64,000 nucleotides of DNA from NCBI RefSeq assembly GCF_013415845.1, contig NZ_CP058907.1, positions 4,786,001-4,850,000 on the forward strand, given 5' to 3'. The notes below the pieces were generated by a model. It ran no database searches and had not been told where the DNA came from. It saw nothing but the letters and a program-made list of their open reading frames with translations. Position numbers and translations under genes: made by a program. Below, one piece after another: positions 63,685 to 64,000 of the stretch. This stretch comes from Rhodopseudomonas palustris. Lineage in GTDB: Bacteria > Pseudomonadota > Alphaproteobacteria > Rhizobiales > Xanthobacteraceae. The stretch's first letter is position 1. Each line of letters begins with the position of its first letter.

Positions 63685-64000
63685 CTAGTCGTCTTCTTCG
63701 AGCGCAGCCGACAGCGCGTCGTAGTTCTTGGTCACCAGGTCGATATTGGTCTTGTTGGTGACGGCCGGCCCGGGATTCTTCAGCGCGTCGTTCAGATCGG
63801 CCAGCGCCTGCTTCTTGTCCTCGGCCTTGATCTTGGTGTCGGCCTCGACCGCCGCGATCTGGTCCTTGAGCGCGGCAGCTGGACCGACATAGGTCTTGGT
63901 CTTCGGATCCATGCCGGCCAGCACCATGCCGATCGCTTCGACCACGTCGCTGTACTCGTCGTAAGACGCGAAGCCGTGCTTCTTGGCGGCGTCGTCGAGC
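63685..64000 (-). CDS. Protein of unknown function, C-terminal 104 codons (cut by window edge)
   Basis: The frame is open to the window edge, so the start lies outside. The visible part is helical and charged: LDDAAKKHGFASYDEYSDVV, EAIGMVLAGMDPKTKTYVGP, AAVEADTKIKAEDKKQALAD and TKNYDALSAALEEDD at the end. No cysteine is seen. The domain is not recognised. It may be a helical exported protein of unknown function, but the N-terminus is needed. Confidence 0.65.
   Translation of the reverse strand, partial: LDDAAKKHGFASYDEYSDVVEAIGMVLAGMDPKTKTYVGPAAALKDQIAAVEADTKIKAEDKKQALADLNDALKNPGPAVTNKTNIDLVTKNYDALSAALEEDD

Overview
The window looks like a chromosomal segment of an alphaproteobacterium of the Nitrobacteraceae, most probably Rhodopseudomonas palustris or a close relative. 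The reasons are high GC in nearly every gene, the rhizobial-type glycerol operon glpDSTPQUV, a long (544 aa) isocitrate lyase divergent from a RamB-type regulator, an EcfG-like promoter before a CsbD gene, and many CATTCCGGGG-type palindromic repeats between genes. The species is inferred from gene content. No tRNA, rRNA, CRISPR array, transposase or integrase was found.

Layout. 1-5.9 kb: the 5' part of ileS, a maltose-type acetyltransferase and ribF on the minus strand, then RNase T2 and three small exported proteins. 6-12 kb: two parallel modules, each a small DUF2946-type protein followed by a TonB-dependent receptor. The first has a Zur-like palindrome in its promoter and its receptor resembles ZnuD, so zinc uptake is likely. 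12-16.5 kb: GNAT, MscS channel, Nudix hydrolase, metallophosphoesterase and a tail-anchored protein. 16.7-20.3 kb: isocitrate lyase (aceA) with a DUF4170 partner, divergent from ramB; the shared spacer has two kinds of tandem repeat.

20.3-23.3 kb is the accessory region. A GC-poorer two-gene cassette (XRE-ImmA peptidase protein plus an unrecognised 243-aa protein) lies between ramB and a second, diverged copy of the last ~230 bp of ramB. A DinJ-YafQ toxin-antitoxin pair follows. This is the best candidate in the window for an undescribed mobile or defence-like system.

23.4-30.1 kb: lytic transglycosylase and a complete five-gene branched-chain-amino-acid-type ABC importer. 30.4-32.1 kb: small membrane protein and Old Yellow Enzyme. 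32.3-41 kb: the complete glycerol operon glpD-S-T-P-Q-U-V behind the DeoR regulator glpR. Its two ATPases carry complementary losses of catalytic motifs. 41.1-46.8 kb: RND efflux operon (adaptor, pump, TetR, flavin reductase) behind a perfect 15-bp-arm palindrome. 46.8-52.8 kb: VOC protein, hybrid histidine kinase, CsbD stress protein, gamma-glutamyltransferase, SlyX. 52.9-59.9 kb: acyl-CoA ligase, Crp/Fnr regulator, DUF3775 protein, MBL hydrolase, FAH-family enzyme, GST, Ogt methyltransferase and a WaaG-like glycosyltransferase reduced to its N-terminal domain. 60-64 kb: PepSY membrane protein with a siderophore TonB receptor, and a partial gene at the right edge.

The genes are mostly housekeeping and transport: zinc and iron acquisition, glycerol use, two-carbon metabolism, solute import and efflux. 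Long open frames antisense to real genes are common because of the high GC and were left out.
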